From: Mucilaginibacter tolerans
GTDB taxonomy: Bacteria > Bacteroidota > Bacteroidia > Sphingobacteriales > Sphingobacteriaceae
Assembly (NCBI RefSeq): GCF_030519375.1
Contig: NZ_JAUMKB010000008.1
Coordinates: 1-64,000 of the forward strand
Direction of reading: 5' to 3'
DNA: 64,000 nt
Both the position numbers and the translations under genes were made by a program. Numbering within the stretch: position 1 is the stretch's first letter; each line of letters begins with the position of its first letter. The notes beneath the pieces are model-generated. The model did not search any database. It worked only from the letters and a program-made list of their open reading frames with translations, and was not told the origin of the DNA. This document shows, piece after piece, positions 8,491-16,905 of the stretch.

Positions 8491-10302
8491 CGGGCTGACC
8501 TTGAATTGAAAGCATGCGATTTTGAAAAGGATGCCAACGCTGAAGTGCTTTTTGATAAAGGATCGGTTACTTTTACGGCTGACTTTAATCTGATTTTTGA
8601 ACGCCATGTGCGTATTAAAATTTTTAACGACAAAGCTAAGGATGCCGCAAGTGTCCGTTTAGCATATTGGGGCGGCGGCGGCATGGAATTGCTCTCAAAT
8701 GTAGAGGCTGAGACTATTAATCTCAATAACGGTATTATCGAGATAACGAAGGTCGATAAAAAGCTTATTTACACGCAAGCTGTTGATAGGATGCGTTCGT
8801 CAGTAGCCTTTTCGTTCCCCAATGTGCAGCCAGGTTCAATTATCGAGTTTAAATATACATTAATGACCGCTAACCTTAGCGATTTCCCGAATTGGTATTT
8901 TCAGGATCGTTTCCCAACACGTTATAGCGAGCTTAATAGTACTATTCCCAATGTATTAGTTTATAAAAATCTGGTTATGGTAAACCTGCCCTTTGTTAAA
9001 AACACAGCGGATGTTAAAGCTATGGCTAATATACCCTCGATTAAAGACGAACCTTATATGGGTTCGCGCAAGGATAATTACCAGAGAATACTTTATCAAT
9101 TATTAGCTATTCATTCAGGCGCATATCATAAAACATTTTCTGACACATGGAAAAAAATCGGCGAAGATGAAGTTCGGTTTAATGATTTTGGCGGTGAATT
9201 TGACAAGAGAGTTGATGGGGAAGATACTATTCTTGTCAAAGCAAAAACTTTAAGTACAGATGATGCCAAAATTGCCTATCTCTTTGGCGAAGTAAAAAAC
9301 CACATGAAATGGAATGAAGTGGATGAACGATATACCAATGATGGCTGTTCAAAAGCCTGGCAAAAAAAATTAGGTAATTCAACAGAGATCAACCTCATTT
9401 TGTATCACTTACTTCATAAGGCAAAGGTAAAAGGCTACCCTATGCTGGTAAGCACTAAGCAAAATGGCAAGGTGAACCCGGCATATCCAAACCGGTATCA
9501 ATTTAATAGAACTGTAGTTTATGTACCGATAGATAGTACAAAGTTTTATTTGCTTGATGCAACAAATAAATACAATACATACGGGGATATACCCGATGAG
9601 TTACTGAACGGTTTTGGTCTTTATATAGATAAGGACAACGAGAATTATGACCTTGCTTTTATAGAGAAAGCCACTCCCGTAAGAAATGTTATTGTGGTGA
9701 ATGCCGAAATAGCCGCAACAGGCAAAATGGAAGGCACTGCGGAGATCAGTAGCCCTGCTAACAATCGCATCAGCTACATAAAAAACTATAAGGAAAACGG
9801 GGAAAAAAAATATATCGACTACCTGCAGGGGGACGATAATAACCTGAAGATCAAATCGCTAAAATTTGAAAATATGGAAATTGATACATTGCCATTAACG
9901 CAGAATATTTCCTTCACGCTTGATCTTACAGGTTCGGATGAGAATTACATTTACTTTAAACCTACTGTTTTTACCTCTGTAGGGCCAAATCCATTTTTGA
10001 ATGAAGTACGCATGACCGATATCGATTTTGGCTATCGGAATAATTACGCCATAGTAGGTTTATTCAAAATACCCGCAGGTTATAAATCAGATGGCCTGCC
10101 TAAAAATGCGAGTATGGCAATGCCTGACCAAAGCATTGTTTTTAAGCGTATTGTTGCCGAACAGGATGGCGAAATAACCATTAAATATGCTATAAACTAT
10201 AATAAATCTATATTCTTTAAAGACGACTACCCTGTAATGTATGATTTCTATAAAAAAATGTATGAAATGCTGAACGAGCAGATCGTGCTAAAGAAAGGCT
10301 AG
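8389..10302 (+). CDS. DUF3857 / transglutaminase-fold secreted protein, copy 2 (catalytic residues lost)
   Basis: A 637-residue paralogue of copy 1. The signal peptide ends at ANAQ, then a short Thr/Pro-rich linker leads to QPYGKVDRADLE. DUF3857 and a transglutaminase-like domain follow. The nucleophile site is GNSTEIN (Ser331) and the His site is FNRTVVYVP (Arg374), while Asp is kept in LLDATNKY. The substitutions at Cys and His argue against catalysis. The 63-nt spacer before it has a near twin before copy 3, so each copy may carry its own leader or promoter. Closest in sequence to copy 3. Probably periplasmic or surface-located. Confidence 0.88.
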   Translation: MNKFCTLILLCAFCTAANAQTTTVPTTQPYGKVDRADLELKACDFEKDANAEVLFDKGSVTFTADFNLIFERHVRIKIFNDKAKDAASVRLAYWGGGGMELLSNVEAETINLNNGIIEITKVDKKLIYTQAVDRMRSSVAFSFPNVQPGSIIEFKYTLMTANLSDFPNWYFQDRFPTRYSELNSTIPNVLVYKNLVMVNLPFVKNTADVKAMANIPSIKDEPYMGSRKDNYQRILYQLLAIHSGAYHKTFSDTWKKIGEDEVRFNDFGGEFDKRVDGEDTILVKAKTLSTDDAKIAYLFGEVKNHMKWNEVDERYTNDGCSKAWQKKLGNSTEINLILYHLLHKAKVKGYPMLVSTKQNGKVNPAYPNRYQFNRTVVYVPIDSTKFYLLDATNKYNTYGDIPDELLNGFGLYIDKDNENYDLAFIEKATPVRNVIVVNAEIAATGKMEGTAEISSPANNRISYIKNYKENGEKKYIDYLQGDDNNLKIKSLKFENMEIDTLPLTQNISFTLDLTGSDENYIYFKPTVFTSVGPNPFLNEVRMTDIDFGYRNNYAIVGLFKIPAGYKSDGLPKNASMAMPDQSIVFKRIVAEQDGEITIKYAINYNKSIFFKDDYPVMYDFYKKMYEMLNEQIVLKKG

Positions 10303-10470
10303 CAAACAACTGTTATTAAAACCACGTATACACAATTGTTCAATATATTTTCAATTTAACCTTGTTACATGAATAAAATTTTTACCCTAATGCTGCTCGG
10401 TGCATTTTGCACTGCTGCGAATGCACAAACTACCATAGTGCCAACAACACAACCTTATGGCAAGGTAGAT
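10303..10470 (+). repeat. Direct repeat unit (upstream spacer plus 5' end of copy 3)
   Basis: Partner of 8323-8490. Both share the same spacer words (AAACAACT and TTATTA, later AATTTAACCTTGTTAC) directly before ATG, plus a 34-nt identical coding block at 10437-10470. This indicates recent tandem duplication or gene conversion. Confidence 0.8.
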
Positions 10471-12348
10471 CTGGCTGATCTTGAAATGAAAGCCTGTGAT
10501 TTTGAAAAAGATGCCAATGCTGAAGTGCTTTTTGATAAGGGCAATGTTTATTATGGAAGCGATCTTGGCACCATTACCAATGAAGTGCACCGGCGTATTA
10601 AGATTTTTAACGATAACGGTAAAAGCCAGGCTGATATCCATATTTCATACTATGGTGGTAACCACTTAGAATATATTACGGGCATCCAGGCTGAAACTAT
10701 CAATTTGGTTGATGGTAAAATGGAAATCACCAAGTTGGATAAAAAACTGATCTACACCAAAACTATCGACAAGTGGCGAAATGAAATTACGTTTACTATG
10801 CCAAATGTGAAATCTGGCTGCATAATCGAGTATAAATATAACTTTAACTCAAACAATAGTTTGGATATTCCCGACTGGGAGTTTCAGGATAAAATCCCTG
10901 TCAGATACAGCGAGTACACAACGGGGATACCTGATCTATTTTATTTTAGAGAGCAGCCTCACCTAACCTATCCATTAGTGAAAAATACTCGTACTTCTGA
11001 AGGCAGAAGCTTAGTCGACAATTCAGGATCTTATCCATACTCTCTTGAGATGGAAACAAAGGCCATGGCTAATGTGCCATCGCTGCCTGATGAACCGTTC
11101 ATGTCTTCGTTCACCGACAATGTCCAGGAGATTCGTTATCAGCTTGTGTCTATCAAACCGATAGGGGGATTTGTTCGTACAGGAACAGACACCTGGGCTA
11201 AAGTAGGCGGCAAATTAATTGATGACGAAGATTTTGGCGGTCAGCTGCGGCGAAAGCTAAATAACGAAGATGCCATCGTCAGCAAAGCCAAAGGCTTAAA
11301 AACCGATGTTGAAAAAATGGCCTATGTTTTTAATGAGGTAAAAAATTCGATGAAATGGAATGGTAAAGACGATTGGTATACTATTGACGGTACCTATCGT
11401 GCGTGGGAAAATAAAACAGGAAATTCTGCCGAAATAAATCTGATACTTTATCACTTGCTTAAAGAAAGCGGTCTGGAAGTATATCCAATGGTGGTAAGTA
11501 CCAAGGAGCATGGAAAAGTGCTGCCATTTTATACTTCAACGATCCAATTTAACCGAGCTGTCGTCTATGTTCCTATTGATAGCACTAAACGTTATGTATT
11601 GGATGCTACCAATAAATATAATTTGTATAATCAAACGCCGTCTGAGTTATTGAATTCATCTGGGCTTTGGATCGATAAAAAATCAAATCACTACGATATC
11701 GTTTTTCTGCACAATGATGTACCCGTGAGACAAATAGTCCTTGTAACGGGAGAAGTAAAACCGGATGGTAAACTGACAGGTACGGCGCAGATCAGCAGCA
11801 ATGGTTATAATAAGATCAACGCAGTAGAAAAGTATAAAACAGACGGCGAAAAAAAATATATCGATTACCTGCGCGACGACGATAATAATCTTAAAATATC
11901 ATCGCTAAAAATGCAGGATATGGAAGTGGATAGCCTGCCTTTAACGCAAAATATTGAGTTTAATCTTGAACTGGCCGGATCAGACGAAAATTATATTTAT
12001 CTGAATCCCAATCTGTTTACTTCGTTAAAAACAAATCCATTTTTAAGTGAAAAACGCATGACAGATATAGATTTTAGGTATTTGAGGAATTACTCTGTGA
12101 ATGGTATGTATAAAATTCCGGCGGGCTATAAAATTGACGCTTTACCAAAAAATGTTACGATTGTAATGCCTGACAAAAGCGTGAGTTTTAAGAGGCTTGT
12201 GGCTGAACAGGATGGGAGTATTATAGTGCGGTATTCCATTAACTATAATAAGGTGGAATACCCCAAAGAAGATTACGCCGATTTTCACGAATTCTTTAAG
12301 CAAATGCATCAAATGCTGAATGAACAGATCATCTTAAAAAAAGGATAA
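10369..12348 (+). CDS. DUF3857 / transglutaminase-fold secreted protein, copy 3 (catalytic residues lost)
   Basis: A 659-residue paralogue, about 20 residues longer than copies 1 and 2 through an insertion around residues 195-225. Signal peptide ends at ANAQ. Its N-terminal 50 residues are nearly those of copy 2 (TTQPYGKVD, then LADLEMKACDFEKDANAEV). In the transglutaminase-like domain the nucleophile site reads GNSAEIN and the His site reads FNRAVVYVP, with Asp retained in VLDATNKY. A non-catalytic role is therefore likely. The stop codon lies 4 nt before copy 4, so the two are probably co-translated. Confidence 0.88.
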   Translation: MNKIFTLMLLGAFCTAANAQTTIVPTTQPYGKVDLADLEMKACDFEKDANAEVLFDKGNVYYGSDLGTITNEVHRRIKIFNDNGKSQADIHISYYGGNHLEYITGIQAETINLVDGKMEITKLDKKLIYTKTIDKWRNEITFTMPNVKSGCIIEYKYNFNSNNSLDIPDWEFQDKIPVRYSEYTTGIPDLFYFREQPHLTYPLVKNTRTSEGRSLVDNSGSYPYSLEMETKAMANVPSLPDEPFMSSFTDNVQEIRYQLVSIKPIGGFVRTGTDTWAKVGGKLIDDEDFGGQLRRKLNNEDAIVSKAKGLKTDVEKMAYVFNEVKNSMKWNGKDDWYTIDGTYRAWENKTGNSAEINLILYHLLKESGLEVYPMVVSTKEHGKVLPFYTSTIQFNRAVVYVPIDSTKRYVLDATNKYNLYNQTPSELLNSSGLWIDKKSNHYDIVFLHNDVPVRQIVLVTGEVKPDGKLTGTAQISSNGYNKINAVEKYKTDGEKKYIDYLRDDDNNLKISSLKMQDMEVDSLPLTQNIEFNLELAGSDENYIYLNPNLFTSLKTNPFLSEKRMTDIDFRYLRNYSVNGMYKIPAGYKIDALPKNVTIVMPDKSVSFKRLVAEQDGSIIVRYSINYNKVEYPKEDYADFHEFFKQMHQMLNEQIILKKG

Positions 12349-12352
12349 AGCA

Positions 12353-14296
12353 ATGTGTTTGAATAATTATTTAAAAGCTGGCGTATTTTTATTAGGGGGC
12401 TTTTTACTATCAGCTTCAAAAGTGTACAGCCAGGATAAAGATATTCCCCAGGAATTTTATAAAGCTTCCGGAATTCCTGATTCCCTAAAAGAAGACGCTA
12501 ACTCGGTTATCAGGTATTCATCAGACGAGGTGAAAATAAAAGGACCGGGTAAGGCAGTGATAAAGCACCATAGTTTGGTAACCATATTAAACGAAAAGGG
12601 CGATAAAGACGCGGTTATTGTGTTTTCATATAACAAGAAATTTGACACTTATAGCAATATTGACGTTCATGTATATGACGAAAGTGGCAAAATGATAAAG
12701 AAATATCACAAAAGTGATATGTATGACGGCGCTGCTTCAAGCGATGAGACACTGGTTTCCGATGACCGCTTTCTGGGTTTAAAACATACAGTAAGCCGTT
12801 ATCCGGAAACAATTGAAGTAAGCTATGAAGAAGACCTGAATAGTTATATTGATTTGCCAAGCTGGTATATTCAGGAAAAACGCGAACAATCTGCACAGGA
12901 AGAACACTATAAGATATGGTGTGAACCCGCGGCCGGATTGAGATATAAGAGTAAGAATATATCACTCACACCGGTAAAAACATCTGACGGATCGTACGAC
13001 GTGTACTCCTGGAATGTAAGAAACCTGAAAGCCTTAAAAAAAGAAGAGGAAAGTGAGTCGTGGACAGTTTTGCCGAATGTCGTTTTTGCTACCTCTCTGT
13101 TCAATTGTTATGGTTATGCAGGGGATTTTAGTACCTGGCAGAACTTTGGGAAATGGATACAAGGTTTAAATAATGATATGTGCATACTGAGTGCACCGCG
13201 TATTGCTGAAATTAAAAAGATGACCGACACCATTAAAACGGAAAAGGAGAAGGTTAAATTTTTATATAAGTATATGCAGCAAAATATGCGTTATGTGGGC
13301 ATCCAGCTTGGCATTGGCGGATATAAGCCATTTCCTGCATCTTTTGTTGACGAGAAAAAATATGGTGATTGCAAAGCCTTGTCTAACTATATGCAGGCGT
13401 TGCTGAAAGCGGTGGATATTCCATCCTATTATGCTTTAATACGCGCAGGGGCAAATGAAGAATCCGCTGATCTTGATTTCCCATTCAATAATTTTACCCA
13501 CGCTATTTTATGTGTTCCACTAAAAAAAGATACTGTTTGGCTGGAATGCACCAGTAGAACTCAACTGTTTGGCGAGCTGGGCTCATTCACTGAAAACAGG
13601 AATGCCTTATTGATAACGGAAGATGGAGGGAAACTGGTTAATACGCCAAGAAGCACCCCACAGGAAAATCAGTTTAATAGCGAAGTACGTATCGAACTTC
13701 AGCCGGATGGCGGTGCAAAAGCGCATGTAAAAGTTTTGAGTACCGGAGGCTATCGCGACATGTTTATTGGTTTCACCGCAGAAAAACTGGATGAACAAAA
13801 GGAATTTTTGCTCAGATATTTCAAAATGAAACAACCGAGTTCATTTGATTTTAAAACTTCACCTGATAAGGCTGAGATTAATGAATTGAGTATGGACCTG
13901 GAATATGATAAATTTTGTGACGTTCTGGCTGGTGATAAGCAGTTTTACAGGCCGCGTGTATTTGATCTTTGGGCGCTGACGGTACCTATCCTGGAAAAAA
14001 GGAGAACTGATTTCTATTTTGATCATCCGATGGAAAAATCCTGTGTTACTACAATTGATATCCCTGCCGGATTCGAAGTAGAAGCGTTACCTGTAAACGC
14101 CGCGCTCAAATTTACCTATGGCAACTATGAGCTAAACTATGCATATAACAAGGAAAAGAACCAAGTTGTGAGCACAGCTAAATTTGTTTTAAACAACCAG
14201 GTAATACCAGCGGGCAAGTATACCGAGATGCAACAATATATGGACGCTGTTGCCAAAGCACAGAATAAAAAGCTGGTGATAAAAAAGAAGGCATAA
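12353..14296 (+). CDS. DUF3857 / transglutaminase protein, copy 4 (Cys-His pair intact)
   Basis: A 647-residue secreted DUF3857 protein, more distant from the other three. The signal sequence covers residues 1-26 (ends KVYSQ). The transglutaminase domain reads YGDCKALSNYMQALLKA (Cys340), NNFTHAILCVP (His383) and WLECTSRTQ (Glu398 in the usual Asp place). Spacing of the three residues matches the degenerate copies, so this one alone looks able to catalyse cysteine-based peptide cleavage or crosslinking. It starts 4 nt after copy 3 and ends 9 nt before aat, so it may share a transcript with both. The Glu for Asp change is tolerable in principle, but activity is unproven. Confidence 0.88.
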   Translation: MCLNNYLKAGVFLLGGFLLSASKVYSQDKDIPQEFYKASGIPDSLKEDANSVIRYSSDEVKIKGPGKAVIKHHSLVTILNEKGDKDAVIVFSYNKKFDTYSNIDVHVYDESGKMIKKYHKSDMYDGAASSDETLVSDDRFLGLKHTVSRYPETIEVSYEEDLNSYIDLPSWYIQEKREQSAQEEHYKIWCEPAAGLRYKSKNISLTPVKTSDGSYDVYSWNVRNLKALKKEEESESWTVLPNVVFATSLFNCYGYAGDFSTWQNFGKWIQGLNNDMCILSAPRIAEIKKMTDTIKTEKEKVKFLYKYMQQNMRYVGIQLGIGGYKPFPASFVDEKKYGDCKALSNYMQALLKAVDIPSYYALIRAGANEESADLDFPFNNFTHAILCVPLKKDTVWLECTSRTQLFGELGSFTENRNALLITEDGGKLVNTPRSTPQENQFNSEVRIELQPDGGAKAHVKVLSTGGYRDMFIGFTAEKLDEQKEFLLRYFKMKQPSSFDFKTSPDKAEINELSMDLEYDKFCDVLAGDKQFYRPRVFDLWALTVPILEKRRTDFYFDHPMEKSCVTTIDIPAGFEVEALPVNAALKFTYGNYELNYAYNKEKNQVVSTAKFVLNNQVIPAGKYTEMQQYMDAVAKAQNKKLVIKKKA

Positions 14297-14305
14297 ATTT
14301 GCCTG

Positions 14306-14944
14306 ATGATATTCAGGCTCGATAAGCGCATCATATTCCCCGATCCTTCTTTGGCAGAAGAAGACGGCCTGCTGGCTGTTGGAGGAGACTTATCGACCGA
14401 CCGCCTGTTATTGGCGTATCATAGTGGTATCTTCCCATGGTACAATGATGATACGCCAATATTATGGTACTCTCCACACGAACGGTTTGTGTTATTTCCG
14501 GATCAATTAAAGATATCTAAAAGCATGCGGAGGGTTTTTCTATCGGGCCGTTTTAAGGTGACTTACGACCAGAGTTTTGCCGAAGTTATAGATGCATGTT
14601 CCACAGTCTACCGGAAAGGTCAGGGTGGCACCTGGATAACTGCTGATATGAAGAATGCATATATCCGGCTGCACCAGGAAGGGCATGCTCATTCTGTAGA
14701 AGTTTGGGAAGAGGAAAAATTGGTTGGCGGGTTATATGGCGTGCAAGTTGGAGAGGTTTTTTGCGGCGAAAGTATGTTCAGCGAGGTAAACAATGCTTCA
14801 AAAGTAGCTTTGATCAGCTTGTGCAATAGTGGTAAATATAAACTAATAGATTGCCAGGTGTATACTGAGCATTTGGAATCAATGGGGGCTAGGATGATCA
14901 GTCGGGAGGAATATTTGGCTATACTACAAAATATAGAAGTATAA
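14306..14944 (+). CDS. aat: Leucyl/phenylalanyl-tRNA--protein transferase
   Basis: A 212-residue Aat enzyme. It transfers Leu or Phe from aminoacyl-tRNA to proteins with N-terminal Lys or Arg, marking them for ClpS/ClpAP in the N-degron pathway. Family motifs are FPDPSLAEEDGLLAVGGDLS, HSGIFPWYNDDTPILWYSP, GTWITADMKNAYIRLH and GEVFCGESMFSEVNNASKVAL. Length is close to the family norm of about 230. The ATG lies 9 nt after the stop of DUF3857 copy 4. A large hairpin repeat follows the gene. Confidence 0.97.
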   Translation: MIFRLDKRIIFPDPSLAEEDGLLAVGGDLSTDRLLLAYHSGIFPWYNDDTPILWYSPHERFVLFPDQLKISKSMRRVFLSGRFKVTYDQSFAEVIDACSTVYRKGQGGTWITADMKNAYIRLHQEGHAHSVEVWEEEKLVGGLYGVQVGEVFCGESMFSEVNNASKVALISLCNSGKYKLIDCQVYTEHLESMGARMISREEYLAILQNIEV

Positions 14945-14972
14945 AGTTAGTTTTGCATAATAACATAAACGA

Positions 14973-15049
14973 GGTGTCATGCTGAGGCTCTCGAAGCATG
15001 GTGTGTAAGGCCTCTACGCGCCGCACTTCGAGAGCCTCAGTGTGACACC
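14973..15049. repeat. Large imperfect palindrome (REP-like intergenic hairpin)
   Basis: Left arm 14973-14996 and right arm 15026-15049 pair over 22 of 24 positions: 7 bp, a 2-nt mismatch, then 15 bp (CTGAGGCTCTCGAAG). The loop is ~29 nt. There is no T-tract on either side, so it is more like a mobile REP-type palindrome than a simple terminator. It fills the aat-ruvC gap. Confidence 0.75.
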
Positions 15050-15077
15050 CCTCTGCAAAAGAGTGCTTAGCAAATAA

Positions 15078-15674
15078 ATGGAGCAACCCAACAATAAAGA
15101 ACGTATCATATTAGGCATCGACCCTGGGACAGCCGTAATGGGCTATGGTTTACTGAGAGAAACTGGCTCCAAAATTGAGCTGATAAGCCTGGGCGTAGTG
15201 AAGATGGAGAACATGGACGACCATATGCTGAAGCTTCAGCGGATATTTGAAAAAACTGTAGCCCTAATCGATAATTATCATCCCGATTGCCTGGCCATTG
15301 AGGCGCCGTTTTACGGAAAGAATATACAGGTAATGCTGAAACTGGGCCGTGCGCAGGGCGTAGCTATGGCAGCTGCTTTATCACGAAATATAGACATTAC
15401 TGAATATTCGCCGCGAAAAATAAAACAATCCATCACCGGCAATGGTAACGCCACAAAAGAGCAGGTTGCCGCCATGCTGCAAAACCTGCTGAAATTTAAA
15501 GAAGCGCCTGAGTTTTTAGATGCAACGGATGGACTTGCCGTGGCTGTTTGCCATTCCTTTCAAAAGATCAGTACATCTACCGGAAAAACCAGTAGCAAAA
15601 AATCCTACTCTGGGTGGGAAACTTTTGTCAAAGACAATACAAACCGCGTCAGCGGTTTGCCCAAAAAAAAGTAG
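15078..15674 (+). CDS. ruvC: Crossover junction endodeoxyribonuclease RuvC
   Basis: A 198-residue Holliday-junction resolvase working with RuvAB in recombination and repair. The RNase H-like fold and four acidic metal ligands are visible: Asp15 in GIDPGT, Glu75 in AIEAPFYGKN, and Asp148 and Asp151 in FLDATDGLAVAVCHS. GRAQGVAM and the TEYSPRKIKQSITGNGNATK stretch also fit the family. About 35 residues of Ser/Thr/Lys-rich C-terminal extension follow the core. The stop codon lies inside a small palindromic repeat. Confidence 0.97.
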   Translation: MEQPNNKERIILGIDPGTAVMGYGLLRETGSKIELISLGVVKMENMDDHMLKLQRIFEKTVALIDNYHPDCLAIEAPFYGKNIQVMLKLGRAQGVAMAAALSRNIDITEYSPRKIKQSITGNGNATKEQVAAMLQNLLKFKEAPEFLDATDGLAVAVCHSFQKISTSTGKTSSKKSYSGWETFVKDNTNRVSGLPKKK

Positions 15675-15698
15675 AGACGTGATGCATCGCGTCCCTAC
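15671..15698. repeat. Small palindrome at ruvC 3' end
   Basis: A 28-bp near-palindrome, centre GATGCATC, arms GTAGAGACGT and GCGTCCCTAC (two imperfect positions). It overlaps the ruvC stop codon and lies between the convergent ruvC and HIT genes. Same family as 30501-30532 and 58289-58310. Confidence 0.7.
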
Positions 15699-15720
15699 CG
15701 ATAATTTCTTTTTGAAAATC

Positions 15721-16119
15721 TTAGTCTTCTCTCAGCGCTTCTCTTATTTTGTCGGCAGTAGCCTGTAGCTGTTCCGGCGTAAAGCTCAGTTTTGGACGCG
15801 AAAAGTTAAGGTCACTCACATTGTTCATTGGTATCAGGTGAATGTGCGCATGCGGCACTTCCAGACCTATTACCGCCACACCTATCCTTTTGCACGGAAT
15901 GGCTTTCCTTAAACCAGTAGCTACTATTTTGGCAAATATTTGCAGACCTGTATAAAGCTCATCATCCAGATCGAATAAATAATCAACTTCCTTTTTGGGG
16001 ATTACCAAAACATGTCCCTCAGCCAGCGGACTGATATCCAGGAAAGCCAGGTAATCTATCGTTTCAGCTACTTTATAAGCGGGTATTTCACCAGCTACTA
16101 TTTTTGAGAAGATTGTCAT
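15721..16119 (-). CDS. HIT family nucleotide-binding protein
   Basis: A 132-residue histidine-triad protein (Hint-type nucleotide hydrolase or transferase). The triad HAHIHLIP gives His90, His92 and His94, preceded by GHVLVIPKKEVDYLFDL, the usual second family signature. The family acts on AMP-linked phosphoramidates, and the physiological substrate here is unknown. Downstream of greA on the minus strand with a 105-nt spacer that is filled by a long hairpin repeat. The greA-HIT order is common in Bacteroidota. Confidence 0.93.
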   Translation of the reverse strand: MTIFSKIVAGEIPAYKVAETIDYLAFLDISPLAEGHVLVIPKKEVDYLFDLDDELYTGLQIFAKIVATGLRKAIPCKRIGVAVIGLEVPHAHIHLIPMNNVSDLNFSRPKLSFTPEQLQATADKIREALRED

Positions 16120-16124
16120 TTTTT

Positions 16125-16217
16125 GAGTTGATTAAGTGACTAAGTTGATTAGGTCAGATTGAGTTACCGGGCATATAAACTTATTCAACTTAATCTAACC
16201 TAATTAACTCAATCTAC
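16125..16217. repeat. Long imperfect AT-rich hairpin between greA and HIT genes
   Basis: Left part built of AGTTGATTAAGT-type words (16125-16172) and right part of their complement, AACTTATTCAACTTAATCTAA-like (16178-16217). The arms pair imperfectly over about 35 nt. It occupies essentially the whole spacer. The same words recur at 51942-52010. Confidence 0.65.
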
Positions 16218-16224
16218 CATTTAT

Positions 16225-16698
16225 CTAACGACTAATTTCAAGAATTTCAAATTCCATTTTACCGGCAGGTACCGTGATTTCGGTTTTGTCACCTACTTTT
16301 TTGCCCAATAAGCCTTTTGCAATGGGTGAGCTTACAGATATCTTGCCTGATTTCAGATCGGCCTCGCTTTCAGATACGAGTTGGTAACTCATAGTCGCGC
16401 CGTTCTTTATATTCTTTATTTTTACTATAGACAACGCCAGTACTTTAGAAGTATCCAGCTTGCTTTCATCCAGCAAGCGGGCTGTTGAAAGCAGTTCCTC
16501 CATTTTGGCAATTTTTGTTTCGTGATGACCCTGTGCTTCCTTAGCGGCATCGTACTCCGCATTTTCAGAAAGGTCACCTTTATCTCTCGCTTCAGCAATA
16601 GCTTTGGCAATAGCTGCCCTCCCGGTAGTTTTTAACTGCTGTAATTCTTCTTTTAATTTATCCAAGCCATCCTTGGTGTAATATGCTACCTCTGCCAT
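16225..16698 (-). CDS. greA: Transcription elongation factor GreA
   Basis: A 157-residue GreA. It enters the RNA polymerase secondary channel and stimulates cleavage of backtracked RNA. The N-terminal coiled coil (about residues 8-75) contains the tip acidic motif ARDKGDLSENAEYDAAKEAQ, with the conserved Asp/Glu pair. The C-terminal FKBP-like domain ends in SPIAKGLLGKKVGDKTEI. Length equals the E. coli protein. First gene of a likely greA-HIT transcript. Confidence 0.97.
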   Translation of the reverse strand: MAEVAYYTKDGLDKLKEELQQLKTTGRAAIAKAIAEARDKGDLSENAEYDAAKEAQGHHETKIAKMEELLSTARLLDESKLDTSKVLALSIVKIKNIKNGATMSYQLVSESEADLKSGKISVSSPIAKGLLGKKVGDKTEITVPAGKMEFEILEISR

Positions 16699-16737
16699 AA
16701 ATCGCCGTATTAATAATTTAGTTTAATAATTGATACC

Positions 16738-16773
16738 AAAAAAAACCGTCCTCCATTTGGCGAAGGACGCGGT
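16738..16773 (-). terminator. Rho-independent terminator, minus strand
   Basis: On the minus strand, an ACCGCGTCCT arm pairs with AGGACGGT (2-nt bulge) and is followed by eight T (16738-16745). It terminates transcription coming from the 2-hydroxyacid dehydrogenase gene and insulates greA. Confidence 0.8.
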
Positions 16774-16790
16774 TGCTTATAAAAACAAAG

Positions 16791-16822
16791 AAGACTATAC
16801 CGGCAATTGCCTTTATAGTCTT
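16791..16822 (-). terminator. Second hairpin, probable tandem terminator
   Basis: AAGACTATA and TATAGTCTT (9 bp) enclose an inner GGCAATTGCC palindrome. On the minus strand the hairpin runs into CTTTGTTTTTAT. It sits between the dehydrogenase stop codon (16906) and the first terminator, so the two act in series. Confidence 0.55.
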
Positions 16823-16905
16823 GCTTTCAAGTAAAACGAAGATAAGTGATTTAAGTTTTATAATCCAAATTTTTTTGAGTGATTAATTCAATCAATCTTT
16901 CAAAA

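Noticed and set aside
14294..14301. TAAATTTG, a perfect -7 box match before aat
   Set aside because: It overlaps the previous stop codon and lies only 4 nt from the aat ATG, so transcription would start inside the gene. Probably chance.
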